Source of the DNA: Dimorphilus gyrociliatus
Lineage: Eukaryota; Annelida; Polychaeta; Dinophilidae
Reading direction: 5' to 3'
Assembly: GCA_904063045.1 (NCBI GenBank)
Contig: CAJFCJ010000001.1
Location: 2,673,501 to 2,737,500 of the forward strand
Length of the DNA stretch: 64,000 nt
Position 1 is the first letter of the stretch, and every line of letters starts with the position of its first letter. The notes under the pieces were generated by a model, which made no database searches, was not told the DNA's origin, and worked only from the letters and a program-made list of their open reading frames with translations. This document shows positions 1 through 10,904 of this stretch, in pieces. Position numbers and translations under genes: made by a program.

Positions 1-1067
1 GAAAATTCAAGTAATCCAGAAGGAAAATAGCCTGGTTGAGGAATCCAATTTACGACACCTTGCCTTCCGTCGGACTTATAATACCACCAACTATCGATTT
101 GTAAGTATCTATAAGGAATACCGGCCTTTTGAGAGTATTTATACACTTCATATAAACTTTCTTCGTAAGTTTTATTCTTCAGGGTATTATAATAGAAATA
201 TGCACCATTATCCGTCCAATAGCCTAGATAATCATTTTGGAAACTTGGGCCTGGTTTTCTTGCTTTTCCATATAGGCCTCGTAAATTATCTCCCCAAATA
301 CGTAAAGCTTTTCCAGGTCCATCAGCAAAGACCATTATCACAGAAGAAGAAAAATGAGCTGGAATGTCTTTTATGCTCCCTAAAATGCCCCATGAAACAG
401 TTCCCTGTCCATTTGAATTTAAATTGTAGCTGGCTGAGGTAACCATAAATTGTGACGAATGTGACAGAACAATAGTATCACCTCGCTTGTTCATTAGAAG
501 TAGTGGACCGCTGTCAAGTCCAGAAGCAATTCGCTTTGTATCATTAGTGCCCCATAGACCAAATTTTTTTCCATCATCTCCGAATGAATCCATTCCCCAG
601 GCAAAAAAGCCTAATTCTTCTTCAGCAGATTTGTCAACTTTAAAAGATGGCCATGTTGAAGCAACACCATTTGATCCAAAAGCATTTGAATTCTTAGCTC
701 CATCAGGGAAAGTTTGCTGAAACTGGTACACGCCCCCTCCGTAATCTTTAATAGAAGTTATCCAATGTAAACCTGTTTTCGTCTTCCAAGCGCATTCTTT
801 CCCTTTGAATTTTCCAATTGCATCTTGACCATTGAAATTCGATGCCCCAACAAATGCTAAAGATGAATTTGTTGTTGAAAACACTGTGGAATTATGTGAA
901 ATCCACAAATCTTTTGAGCTTTCAAGCCATAATTTTTTGCCAATTGTAACAGCAAATGAGCATTCAAGATTTACTTGAGTGATTTCAATTTTTGATAAAT
1001 TGCCATATGTTTGATCCACAAACAAAAATAAAAAAAGTATAAAAAGGTGTATTTTCTTCGTCGCCAT
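1..1067 (-). CDS. Secreted glycoside-hydrolase-like protein, N-terminal part (cut by window edge)
   Basis: An uninterrupted frame of about 355 codons runs from an ATG at 1067 to the window edge, so the C-terminus is missing. The first ~22 residues form a signal peptide (MATKKIHLFILFLFLFVDQT, then YG), which predicts secretion or lysosomal entry. The final visible stretch reads YLQIDSWWYYK, then a Gly-Val-x-Asn-Trp, then FPSGLLEF. This resembles the start of the catalytic barrel in clan-D glycosidases (alpha-galactosidase/raffinose-synthase-like, GH36/GH31 type), where an Asp in the QIDSWW context is a candidate active-site residue. I recall related uncharacterised proteins in marine invertebrates and algae. 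The substrate is unknown. No intron is seen in the visible part. It is divergent from STT3B, sharing a ~615 bp upstream region. The family assignment is moderate; secretion is well supported. Confidence 0.6.
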   Translation of the reverse strand, partial: MATKKIHLFILFLFLFVDQTYGNLSKIEITQVNLECSFAVTIGKKLWLESSKDLWISHNSTVFSTTNSSLAFVGASNFNGQDAIGKFKGKECAWKTKTGLHWITSIKDYGGGVYQFQQTFPDGAKNSNAFGSNGVASTWPSFKVDKSAEEELGFFAWGMDSFGDDGKKFGLWGTNDTKRIASGLDSGPLLLMNKRGDTIVLSHSSQFMVTSASYNLNSNGQGTVSWGILGSIKDIPAHFSSSVIMVFADGPGKALRIWGDNLRGLYGKARKPGPSFQNDYLGYWTDNGAYFYYNTLKNKTYEESLYEVYKYSQKAGIPYRYLQIDSWWYYKSDGRQGVVNWIPQPGYFPSGLLEF

Positions 1068-1682
1068 GTTACTTGTCATATGACACCTATCTATCACGTG
1101 ACAAGACTAAAATTATAACGTGGCGAGAATTAAGTTGATAAATAGATTTAACATGGCGTATCCAGAAAAATATTGAAAGTTTTAGTTTTAGTATTAATGC
1201 AAAAGTTTATAAAAGTTTGCATTGTTCGGAGAAAAATTTTACTGACATTTAGGGACATAAATCGTAAAATTTTTTGTGTACTTCTGTTTTTACAATTATC
1301 TTTTCTTAAAAGTTTCATAAAAACGCATACAAGTTATTTTCTGTTTTCAATTCAGCTAAACTTTTATAATGCATTGTTAAAAGTACCGTTTCATAAAAGT
1401 AACAGATTAATATAGATAAAGAAAATGAAATAAAGAACTATTTTTAAAGTTTTTTTCGATCTTTAAATAAATGGTTTATGTGATTTTGATATTTAAAAAG
1501 TTTGCAATATCTACACCGTTATTAAAAATACTAAAGAAAAATATAAGAATATCAAGAATTTACTGAAAATTAGTGCACTAAAAGTAAAATTTTGTTTTTT
1601 ACGTATAATCGCCATTTTTAAATTTTGTGGTTGTATGATGTCGTAGCTAAAGTGTACCCTACACAGCCAAATCATTTTCAAA
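1068..1682. other. Divergent intergenic region (glycosidase-like / STT3B)
   Basis: This AT-rich stretch separates two divergently transcribed genes and must hold both promoters. A CACGTG-type E-box lies near 1095 (tatcacgtgac). I see no coding sequence; short frames here have no recognisable composition. Confidence 0.5.
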
Positions 1683-4600
1683 ATGGCTGACGCCGGGAAT
1701 ATTCGTTCGGCTTTAGCTAACCCAACGGGCTGGCAAAGTCTGATCATTTTCACTGTTCTAACTTTAGCTTGGTTGACTGGCTTTAGCTCTAGATTATTTG
1801 CAGTAATTCGATTTGAGAGTATTATTCACGAGTTTGATCCATGGTACATTGTCTGTTTCAACGTTTTATTGTCATTGTCATGTCTGTTTTCTTGCAGGTT
1901 CAATTATAGATCAACTCATTATATGGTTGAACATGGCTTTTATAATTTTCTTAACTGGTTTGACGAAAGAGCATGGTATCCTCTCGGAAGGATCGTCGGG
2001 GGAACTGTAAGTACATTTTGGAAATTCTTTTCATGCATTAATATTCAAATATAAATTCAGGTATACCCCGGCTTGATGGTTACATCAGGATGCATTCATT
2101 GGATACTATCATTTTTGCATATAACTGTGCATATTAGAGACATATGTGTATTTTTAGCACCTGTTTTTAGGTAAATATAGAAAAAATTCTTTAAAATATT
2201 CACTGTCAAATTTTATACTTTATGTAGAATATTTCTATTAAAATTACATTTTTTCTCTTTGTAGTGGACTCACTGCCCTATCCACCTATTTTCTTACCAA
2301 AGAATTATGGAATCCGGGAGCTGGCCTTTTCGCTGCTTGCTTCATAGCGATAGGTATATGCAGTTAGTTTCCTTCATTGATTTTCTTTAACGTCTTCAAT
2401 TTATATTCAGTTCCTGGTTATATTAGTCGTTCTGTGGCTGGTAGTTACGATAATGAGGGAATCGCTATATTTGCCCTTATGTTCACTTACTATTTATGGG
2501 TAATTATATTAATCTATATATTAGCAATTATTTTCAACAATATTTAAAATTAATATAGCATAGAATCTTTACGAAAACTTTTAGAATGTAAATATTTAGT
2601 CCTACTATTCAATTCCTTCTTTTTATTTTTTTTTTAGATAAAATCGGTTAAAAGTGGCAGTTTATACTGGAGTGCTTTTACTGCTTTGGCTTATTTTTAT
2701 ATGGTAAATTTAATCAATTATATTTTATTGTCGAATTTTTATTTACTAGAAAAGATATTAATAATTTGTTTGTTTATTTTAGGTTTCAGCATGGGGTGGC
2801 TATGTATTTATTATTAATCTCATCCCGTTGCACGTATTCGTTTTGTTGTTAATGAATAGGTATTCTCACAGAGTTTATGTTGGTTAGTAAATAATCAAAT
2901 TTTATTAAGGGTTATAATCTAATATATTACATAATTTTTTTTAGCATATTCAACCTTTTATACTGTGGGATTAATTTTATCTATGCAAATTCCTTTTGTT
3001 GGTTTCCAACCTATTCGCACAAGTGAACATATGGCTGCTGCAGGTATGGAAAGATATCTATTTAAATTAGCTTTTAGCTAATGATCATTGGTTTTAATTT
3101 ATTTCTAGGTGTTTTTGCTTTAATCAATGCATACGCATGTTTAAAGTATTTGCAAAGTATCTTGTCGGCAAAAGCGTTGAAACAATTCTTCATAATTTCC
3201 GTTGCTGTAACAGCAGTTGTTGTATTCATTGCCGTTGTTGGTTTAACTTATCTAGGTTTGTCTATACTTTTATTAGAAAGCATTATGCGTATAAAATTTA
3301 TTATTATTTTAAGGTTACATTGCACCCTGGTCTGGTAGATTCTACTCTTTGTGGGACACTGGCTATGCTAAAATTCACATTCCAATTATTGCATCCGTCT
3401 CTGAACATCAACCAACAACCTGGGTTTCATTCTTTTTCGATCTTCATATTCTGATCGCAACTTTCCCAGCTGGAGTTTGGTTTTGTATAAAAGACATAAA
3501 TGATGAAAGAGTTTTCAGTTAGTTTTTCTATTTTTCATATCTTTTGAGTTATAGCTAATACTTTTCATCTATATTTTCAGTTGTTTTATATGCCATATCA
3601 GCTGTATATTTTGCTGGTGTAATGGTTCGACTAATGCTGACACTTACCCCAGTAGTTTGTGTTTTATCAGCTATTGCTTTTTCGCAAGTACTATCGTGAG
3701 TAGAATTAATTCAAAATTAAAAGCACTTTCTTGTAATATGGGTTTCATTTTATATTCCTCTTCAGAATCTATCTAAAAGACGACACTAAAACTGAACAAT
3801 CTGCTTCTGAAAGTCAACCTAGGGATAACACCGAAAAACTTTACGATAAGGTAATTCATGATTGAGCTTTAAAATTGCTTTTCCTCTTCAAAGAAAGATT
3901 ATTTATAATAATATAAGGTGAACACTGGACCGTCAAATGGTTCCTCGGCGCGAAATCGAGGCAAAAAAATGGCTAAACAAGCAGTTACAGGTGGACAAAG
4001 CCATCAGGTTCATAGATAAACATATGCGTTGTTTTATAAAGTTTTTGTTTCGCTATATAGAAAGGTTGTTTTGAATGTTAGTTTAACTTATATGAAGAAA
4101 GCTTGCATGGAAAATTTTTCCTTATAGGCAGATATGTGTAGTTTTTTACCCTCCTGACTGACCCAATTTCCTACCTTTCCAAACTATTCACTTCGAATGA
4201 AATAGGATATTTTTGAATATTGTATGCACAAATATACGTTTAAATAACAATATTTTATAAAATTTTCCTCATTTAGAAAACAATCTCTCCTCTAGTATTG
4301 AGAGTGAGAATGAAATAAAAAGCATTTTCCTGTTACAAACGTTAATAAAAATGCATCTTGATGTCGTTGTTATCTCGCATAAATACACTAGTATTGTTGA
4401 CGTATGCTTCTATTGTTCTCCTTAATGATTCAAGATTTTTTACAGCCATCAAAAGTACTCAAAAAGTCTCAAGCTCCTTCGGATGAAATTGAAGGTGACG
4501 GTGAAGGAATCGGAATGAATATTAAGTCAATTGTAGTTGTTCTCATGATGATGATGCTTATGTTGTTTGCCGTTCATTGTACCTGGGTAACAAGCAACGC

Positions 4601-5557
4601 TTACTCTAGTCCAAGTATTGTGCTATCTTCTGGTGGACATGACGGGTGATTATCTTCATTTAAATAATTATAAAAAAGTTTATATTTTTATTTTATACAG
4701 TTCCAGAAACATATTAGACGATTTTCGTGAGGCTTACTACTGGTTAAGACAAAATACTGATGATAAGGCAAGAGTTATGAGTTGGTGGGATTATGGTTAT
4801 CAGATAGCGGGGATGGCAAATCGGACAACTTTAGTGGACAATAACACTTGGAATAATTCACATATAGCTTTAGTCGGAAAAGCAATGTCTTCAAACGAGA
4901 CTGCTGCTTACGAAATAATGAGATCTTTGGATGTTAACTATGTTCTGGTAATATTTGGAGGAGTAATCGGTTATTCAGGAGACGATATAAATAAATTCTT
5001 ATGGATGGTTAGAATTGCTGAAGGAGAACATCCACGAGACATTAGAGAATCTGATTATTTCACACAAAATGGCGAATTTAGGGTTGACAATGCGGGATCA
5101 AAGACACTCTTGAACTGTTTAATGTACAAAATGAGCTATTACAGATTTGGCGATTTGCAGCTGGATATGAGAACCCCTCCGGGATTCGATAGAACTAGAA
5201 ATGTTGAAATAGGAAACAAATATTTTAAACTCACTCATTTAGAAGAAGCATATACCACTGAACATTGGCTTGTGAGAATATACAAGGTAAAGAACTTGAA
5301 GGGTACACAATAAATTAAGCTAAAACAATCATTATTCCATTTCAGGTTAAGGATTTAGCAAATAGACCTAAGCTGACGAAACTAAAAAAAAGAATTCGTC
5401 ATATCACAACGAAAAAAGTAAGATTAAATGTCAGAATTCGAGAAAAACTCATATTAATTTTAACAAATTTTAACAGACTATTAAAAGAAGAAAGGGAACA
5501 ATCAAAGATAAAATAAAAGTTATCAAAGGCAAGAGACCATCGAAAAAGAGAACTTAA
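1683..5557 (+). CDS. STT3B: Dolichyl-diphosphooligosaccharide--protein glycosyltransferase subunit STT3B
   Basis: This is the catalytic subunit of oligosaccharyltransferase in the ER membrane, transferring the Glc3Man9GlcNAc2 glycan from dolichol to Asn-X-Ser/Thr. Seventeen exons join in frame to 800 codons (human STT3B is ~826): 1683-1843, 1898-2006, 2061-2170, 2265-2353, 2411-2499, 2638-2703, 2783-2882, 2945-3043, 3109-3255, 3314-3517, 3581-3695, 3766-3850, 3918-4007, 4446-4645, 4701-5286, 5346-5417, 5477-5557. The first intron splits the Trp of EFDPW|FNYRST, the conserved luminal acidic motif. The N-terminal half is multi-membrane. The hallmark [16 protein letters not shown] lies near residue 583, and the [17 protein letters not shown] wording fits STT3B rather than STT3A. 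The C-terminus is a Lys/Arg-rich cytosolic tail. Introns are 50-140 nt except one of 438 nt (4008-4445). It is convergent with the ABCC cluster. Confidence 0.95.
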
Positions 5558-5808
5558 AACCAGTTGCGGCCATACCTAGTCATGTGATGAACTAAGTAAC
5601 AATTGATCAAATAATTAACATTTTGTTGTTAGAAATCGTTGTTTTTTTGTACATACGATAGTGCCTTTGTGCGTAAGAAAGTTTTTGAGTATCTTGATTG
5701 TATAAACTAAAAAACTAACGATACATAAAATAATGGCTGCGAAATATATAGTAGGAATTTTTGTGCTGAATTAATGTTATCCTGTAATGTATATACCTAT
5801 ACATACAA

Positions 5809-5855
<47 letters not shown>

Positions 5856-6239
5856 CATTATTCCAGTATTTACCATCAAAAACCCTGTTTAATTCTAATT
5901 ACATTTCATTGTTCTAAATAAAGAAAACAACAGATAATAATATTTAATAATATCAAACAAACGCAATCAAAAACACAATTAAAGTTGATCAATCAAGTTT
6001 TCATTACCCGATTCATTGAAAAATTAATAAATAAAGACATTTTCAATATGTACTAACTAAACACAACAATAGTTACGCATTATCGAACATCCACAGCAAA
6101 CGCAAAAGAAAACAAATGTGGCAATGTAAAATAACAATTAAAGCACTCAATTCGAAAACCTAAAAAGAGCTTCATCTAATCTATAACAAACAACACCTTT
6201 CACAGAAAAATTGAAGCCATAATCTTGCAGAGGTCAAAT
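5558..6239. other. Convergent intergenic region with AATAAA signals
   Basis: This holds the 3' ends of STT3B (+) and ABCC copy A (-). A TA microsatellite lies at 5811-5856 and AATAAA-type polyadenylation signals near 5917. No coding sequence was recognised. Confidence 0.5.
5811..5856. repeat. (TA)n microsatellite
   Basis: About 46 bp of near-perfect TA/AT dinucleotides, ending in an atgtatatatac variant, in the 3' flank of STT3B. Confidence 0.9.
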
Positions 6240-9200
6240 TTAGTATTCAATATCATCAAGGCAACCCGACTCTGTTATAATGTTATCTGGAACATCAACC
6301 TTCCGAACGACGCCGTCGTGTAGCACAACAATAACATCCGAATCAATAATAGTTTTCAATCTATGAGCTATTACGATTTTTGTACAATTCGTAAAATGTT
6401 CCATCAACGTTTCTTGAATGATTTTATCAATCTTTTCGTCAATGTTCGCTGTTACTTCGTCCATAACTAATATTCTTGGTTTTGATAACATCGCTCTAGC
6501 TAAACACACTAATTGTTTTTCACCAACACTTAAGTTATTTCCCCTTTCTTGGATTGAAAAGTTCAATTTATCTACTGATTTCGCGAATTTATCAACTAAT
6601 TGAGTCTTATATAAAGCTGTCCAAATTTCTTCGTCTTCAAATTCATCGAAAGGGTCAATATTCTTTCGGATGGAGCCATTGAAAAGAAAAGGTTCTTGGG
6701 GAATTACTGAAATACCAGATCTCGCTTTTCCTAAAGGTAACTTTGTTAAATCTATACCGTCCAATACAATTTCACCTTGTGGTTCATATAGACGAAGAAG
6801 AGCGGCGATTAAAGAACTTTTACCGGATCCAGTTCTACCAATTACGCCAATCTGATTGAGAAAAAGTCAGTCAAGTTATAGAGAGAATAAATTTAGAAAA
6901 ATGAGGAAAACCTTTTGATTATGTTGAAAAGTGAGATTGATGTTTTGCAAAGCCGCTTTTTCGCATCCATCATAGTAAAGATAAACATTCCTAAATTCTA
7001 ATTGTCCACTTTTCGGCCAATCACTAGGCACGACAATATCGTGATTAGAGTCATATTTTTCCAATTCTAAATTCGAATATTCTATTATCCTCGTTACTGA
7101 TGTCATCTATAAAAGGGTCAATTTCGCTAAAGACAGATCATTACCATGCTTTTGAAATACTACTTACATAATTTTCGAATTCAGTAATCTGCCTTACTAG
7201 CCATTCATAGTATTCAACAACCTCTAAATTCGAAATGAATGCCACACCCAGAATCCTCAAATTAATTGAATCCGTAACAAAAATTGAGATTATTGAAAGG
7301 AAAAAAATTACACATGACATCATATAACCATTTCTATAAACGAGCCACCTTGAGGTATAAATGAAAACAATCCAAGTTTTCAGATGTTCATTTGTATTTT
7401 TAAAAAATTTGTTCAAGTAAGTATTTTCCATATTGAAATTTCGTATTGTAATTAAACCATCTAATGTATCAGATATATGAGAATAGAAAGGGCTTCTCTT
7501 AGCCGCTTCTAACCATTTCATCATCTTTGTAAGTTTTAATCCATAAAAGGTCACGAAAGCTGTTGCAACGAAAATTGGGATTATTGCAAAAGCCATCCAA
7601 TATACAGCTACTATGCTCAGGATCATATTAATGCAGATATCAAAAGAAACATATAATCCCCAATGAAAAGTAATCGCAAGTTTATCATCAATAAAAAGTA
7701 AATCTCTTGAAAATCTATTCAAAATATTCCCCGATGGAGTTTTACTGAAAAAATCCAACTTTGAATTTAAAACTCTTTGGAAGAGTTTATTATGAAGATT
7801 CTCTCCAACACTTGTTGTAAATGTTAAAGCTGAATAGTTTCGAAGAAAATCAACTACGAATATGGCAAACAGTAAACTTAAATAGGTAATGAAAACAGTT
7901 TTTTGAGATGACATGTCTTTATCAGAATTAGTTGTTAGAGTTGTCAATAAATAATCAGAATATATTCTTAATGGATTGATTACTATAGACAACGCTACTG
8001 CTGTTATTAAGAAAAACACATTTCCCGATGTAAAATATGTTCGATATGTTTTCATATCCGATAAACCCAATCGTAAACTGTTTTCTCCTTCTTCGGGACT
8101 CTCTTCAATAGCTTCCAACCTTTCAGGCGGATTATTCATTTCTTCCTTCAAATAAGATAAATTCATATCATTTTCAAGTTTCTGAAAGTTTTCATAATCT
8201 CCTAAGAATATCGTTTTTCCTTTATTGAGTATAAGTATTTTATCTGCTCTTTCGAAATATGCCGAATGATGAGTAACGAGAATAACTATTTTATCTTTCA
8301 GAAACGTCCTTATACAATCGTAGAATAATCCTTTTCCAACTTTTAGATCTACTGCACTTAGTGGATCATCCAAGAGATATACATCCGCCTCTTTATATAC
8401 ACATCTTGCTAGAGATATTCTTGATCTTTGACCTCCGCTTAGTGTTACTCCCTTTTCCCCAACGAATGATAAATCACCATTCGGGAAACGTTCCAAGTCC
8501 TACAACGTTTTAAACGATAAAGAGATTTGTCATTTGATAAAAGATTAGAGAACACTACCTTTTCCAGACAACAAACGTTTAAAACTGTTTTGTAGCGTTC
8601 CTCATCATAATCCGAATGAAACAAGATATTCTCCTTGATAGTACCGTGAAATATCCAAGGTTCTTGAGCAGCATAGGCGTATTGGAAGCTGTTATTGAAT
8701 TGGGTATTGGAGGATAAAGATAATTCACCCATTAGAGATTGGAGGAGAGCCGTCTATGTATAAAATGAATGTAAACAATGACACTATATGTTATGGCTAG
8801 AAAACTAACCTTTCCAGATCCAACTTCTCCAGTAATGATTAAGACTTGTCCTTCTTCAATGGAAAAGGTAATATTTTGAATTGTGTATTCTGAATAATCG
8901 TTTTCCTGAGTTTGCCAACTGGCAGAAAGATTGTTGACATATAAAACATTTCCGTTTGGTTTTATTTCTCTTTTTACAAAATCTGGTTCTTGAATGAAAT
9001 CCTAAAAGATAAAGCAAAAATAATGAAATATCTTAAGTAAGTGATAATAAACCTACCAATATTCTCTGAAGAGACTCATGAACTTGAATGAAATCGCTTA
9101 ATTTAGTTGTATAGCATGACATGACTATATAGATTAAGGCGTTCAAGAATGACATTACGGTGAATGTTGTAGATAAAGTGAGCGGTTGTGGATTTGATGA

Positions 9201-10535
9201 TAACTTCCAATATGATAAAAATGTTGTCAAGAATAGGATTTTAGCACTGGTAATAAATAGAGAAAAATATAAAGATCTAAAGAAATAGGCTTTTCTATAA
9301 CAACTAAGTTCGAATTTTCTTAATTTTGCAATTGTTTGTCCAAAAACTTTTTCCCAAACATTCATCTTTATAATTTTCATTCCTCGAATTATTTCACCGA
9401 TCATTTCAATTCTTTTATCTGTTGCCCTATTTATCCTTTGGCGTTGAACACCTTCATAACATGATAGAGATAAACCTATTGCCCAAAAGGTTATTGTAGC
9501 TAAAGCTATTAAAGTTACTATCCAACCCAAAACTGAAGATAAAATTAAGAGAATAGCAACGGATAGAACTGGAACTGAGAGAATATAGAGAAATGCATCA
9601 GTCATTGGTATTTTTTCAACATCAGAAGAGAGTAGATTTGTGATATGCCCATTAGTAAAATCTTTCGTCGACGAAGTAGAAATTCTTAATATCTATTTTT
9701 GAAACTTTGTAATGAAATGATTGAAACAATGCTTTGATTGAATACCTTTGAATATACCATAGTTGAAAATGTTGCTCTGTTTTTAGCTCCTATAACAGTG
9801 CCAAAAAAGTAAAAATAACTGTTTATTTGAAGAGTACATGCTACAGAGAAGGAAAATAATAATGCTAGGGCAAAAGTCTTTAGTTTATATCCTACTTCGA
9901 CATTTAAAGTTTCTAAATACGAAAAATATAATCCAAATATCAGTGGTGTGAAAATCCTACATGATTCCTGTTAAGTAATCAAAGCTCTCAAATAAATAAA
10001 TTATTTTCAAATATTAAGAACAAACAGCTATTATGTGGGTAATTATGCATAAGATGATGTTCTTTTTTTGAAGACCTCCTGCCCATAGAAATGCTTTTAA
10101 TGCTCTTAAACTTCCTTTACTGGGTTTGTAACTCCTTTAATCAGTTGTTATATGTTAAATATATATAAATTGAAAAAAGAAGAGAACGTATTTGCTTAAA
10201 AAGTCTTACTTAATGTAATCGTATTGCGTTTCGATTTTATCTTCTGGAAGAAGAGTGGAGACATCATCTTCGGTTATTCTCCTTTTTTGAGATTCTCGAA
10301 AGAAGCCATTTAACCAGCTAAGGATTAAAAACCGGCTTGAAAGTTTGTAAAAGGCATTGTGAAAAATATTCAACTAACCATAGAAAAAATTTTGATAAAA
10401 AATTAGCTGAAGAGTAAGCAGATTTGTGTTTTTCGTGTCCTAATTAAAAAAACAACTAACTTTCCAATTAATGGTTGCAATCAACAGTTAAATATAACTA
10501 CAACCTAGTAAGAGAGATGTTTCCTCACTAGACAT
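6240..10535 (-). CDS. ABCC4/MRP4-like multidrug-resistance ABC transporter, copy A
   Basis: Full ABCC-type exporter (TMD1-NBD1-TMD2-NBD2) predicted to pump organic anions, drugs or cyclic nucleotides across the plasma membrane. Exons, 5' to 3': 10529-10535, 10379-10439, 10210-10317, 10026-10134, 9746-9967, 9057-9692, 8810-9001, 8559-8753, 7168-8499, 6912-7106, 6240-6851. They sum to 1222 codons plus stop. NBD1 has Walker A GEVGSGKT (~440), signature LSGGQ (~530) and Walker B LLDDPLSAVD, with the usual ABCC Asp replacing the catalytic Glu. NBD2 has GRTGSGKS (~1024), a variant signature LSVGE, and an intact Walker B Glu in VMDEVTANID. No N-terminal TMD0 is present, as in short MRPs. Reading phase requires a 7-nt first exon using donor GTGAGG; the donor alignable to copies B and C would shift the frame. 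Copies B and C lie directly upstream. Subfamily is firm; one-to-one orthology to ABCC4 is not claimed. Confidence 0.9.
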
Positions 10536-10904
10536 AGCGGCTGAAAAGAAATCTTTCAAAACTAGTTCTATTGCAAAACCTTTTTCATACTCTTTCTATT
10601 CATTGTATGATATGAAAATTACCATATATTTCAAGTTGTTCAACAATGCCAAAAAAGGATTCTTTATAGATATTGACAATAGAAACTTTTCATGATGATT
10701 CTTTTGTTAAGAAACATTTTACTTTTCTGCACTTTTCTATTAAAACAAATAACAGAATATTTTTGAAAAGTAACATATCGAATCTTGTTAACTAGGCAAT
10801 TAATTAATCAATACACAATGATTATAAAACAGAAACATAATTAATTTTTTCAATTTAAAAATCGTAATTACATCAACAATCGTTAACTATAATATCTCTT
10901 AAGT
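10536..10904. other. Spacer between ABCC copies A and B
   Basis: An AT-rich spacer of 369 bp that must carry the copy A promoter and the copy B 3' end. No coding sequence or repeat was recognised. Confidence 0.5.

Noticed and set aside
6418-7000. Open frames antisense to the ABCC NBD exons (also at 11083-11520 and 16534-16971)
   Set aside because: They are shadows of the strongly coding opposite strand and recur only because the three ABCC copies are identical there.
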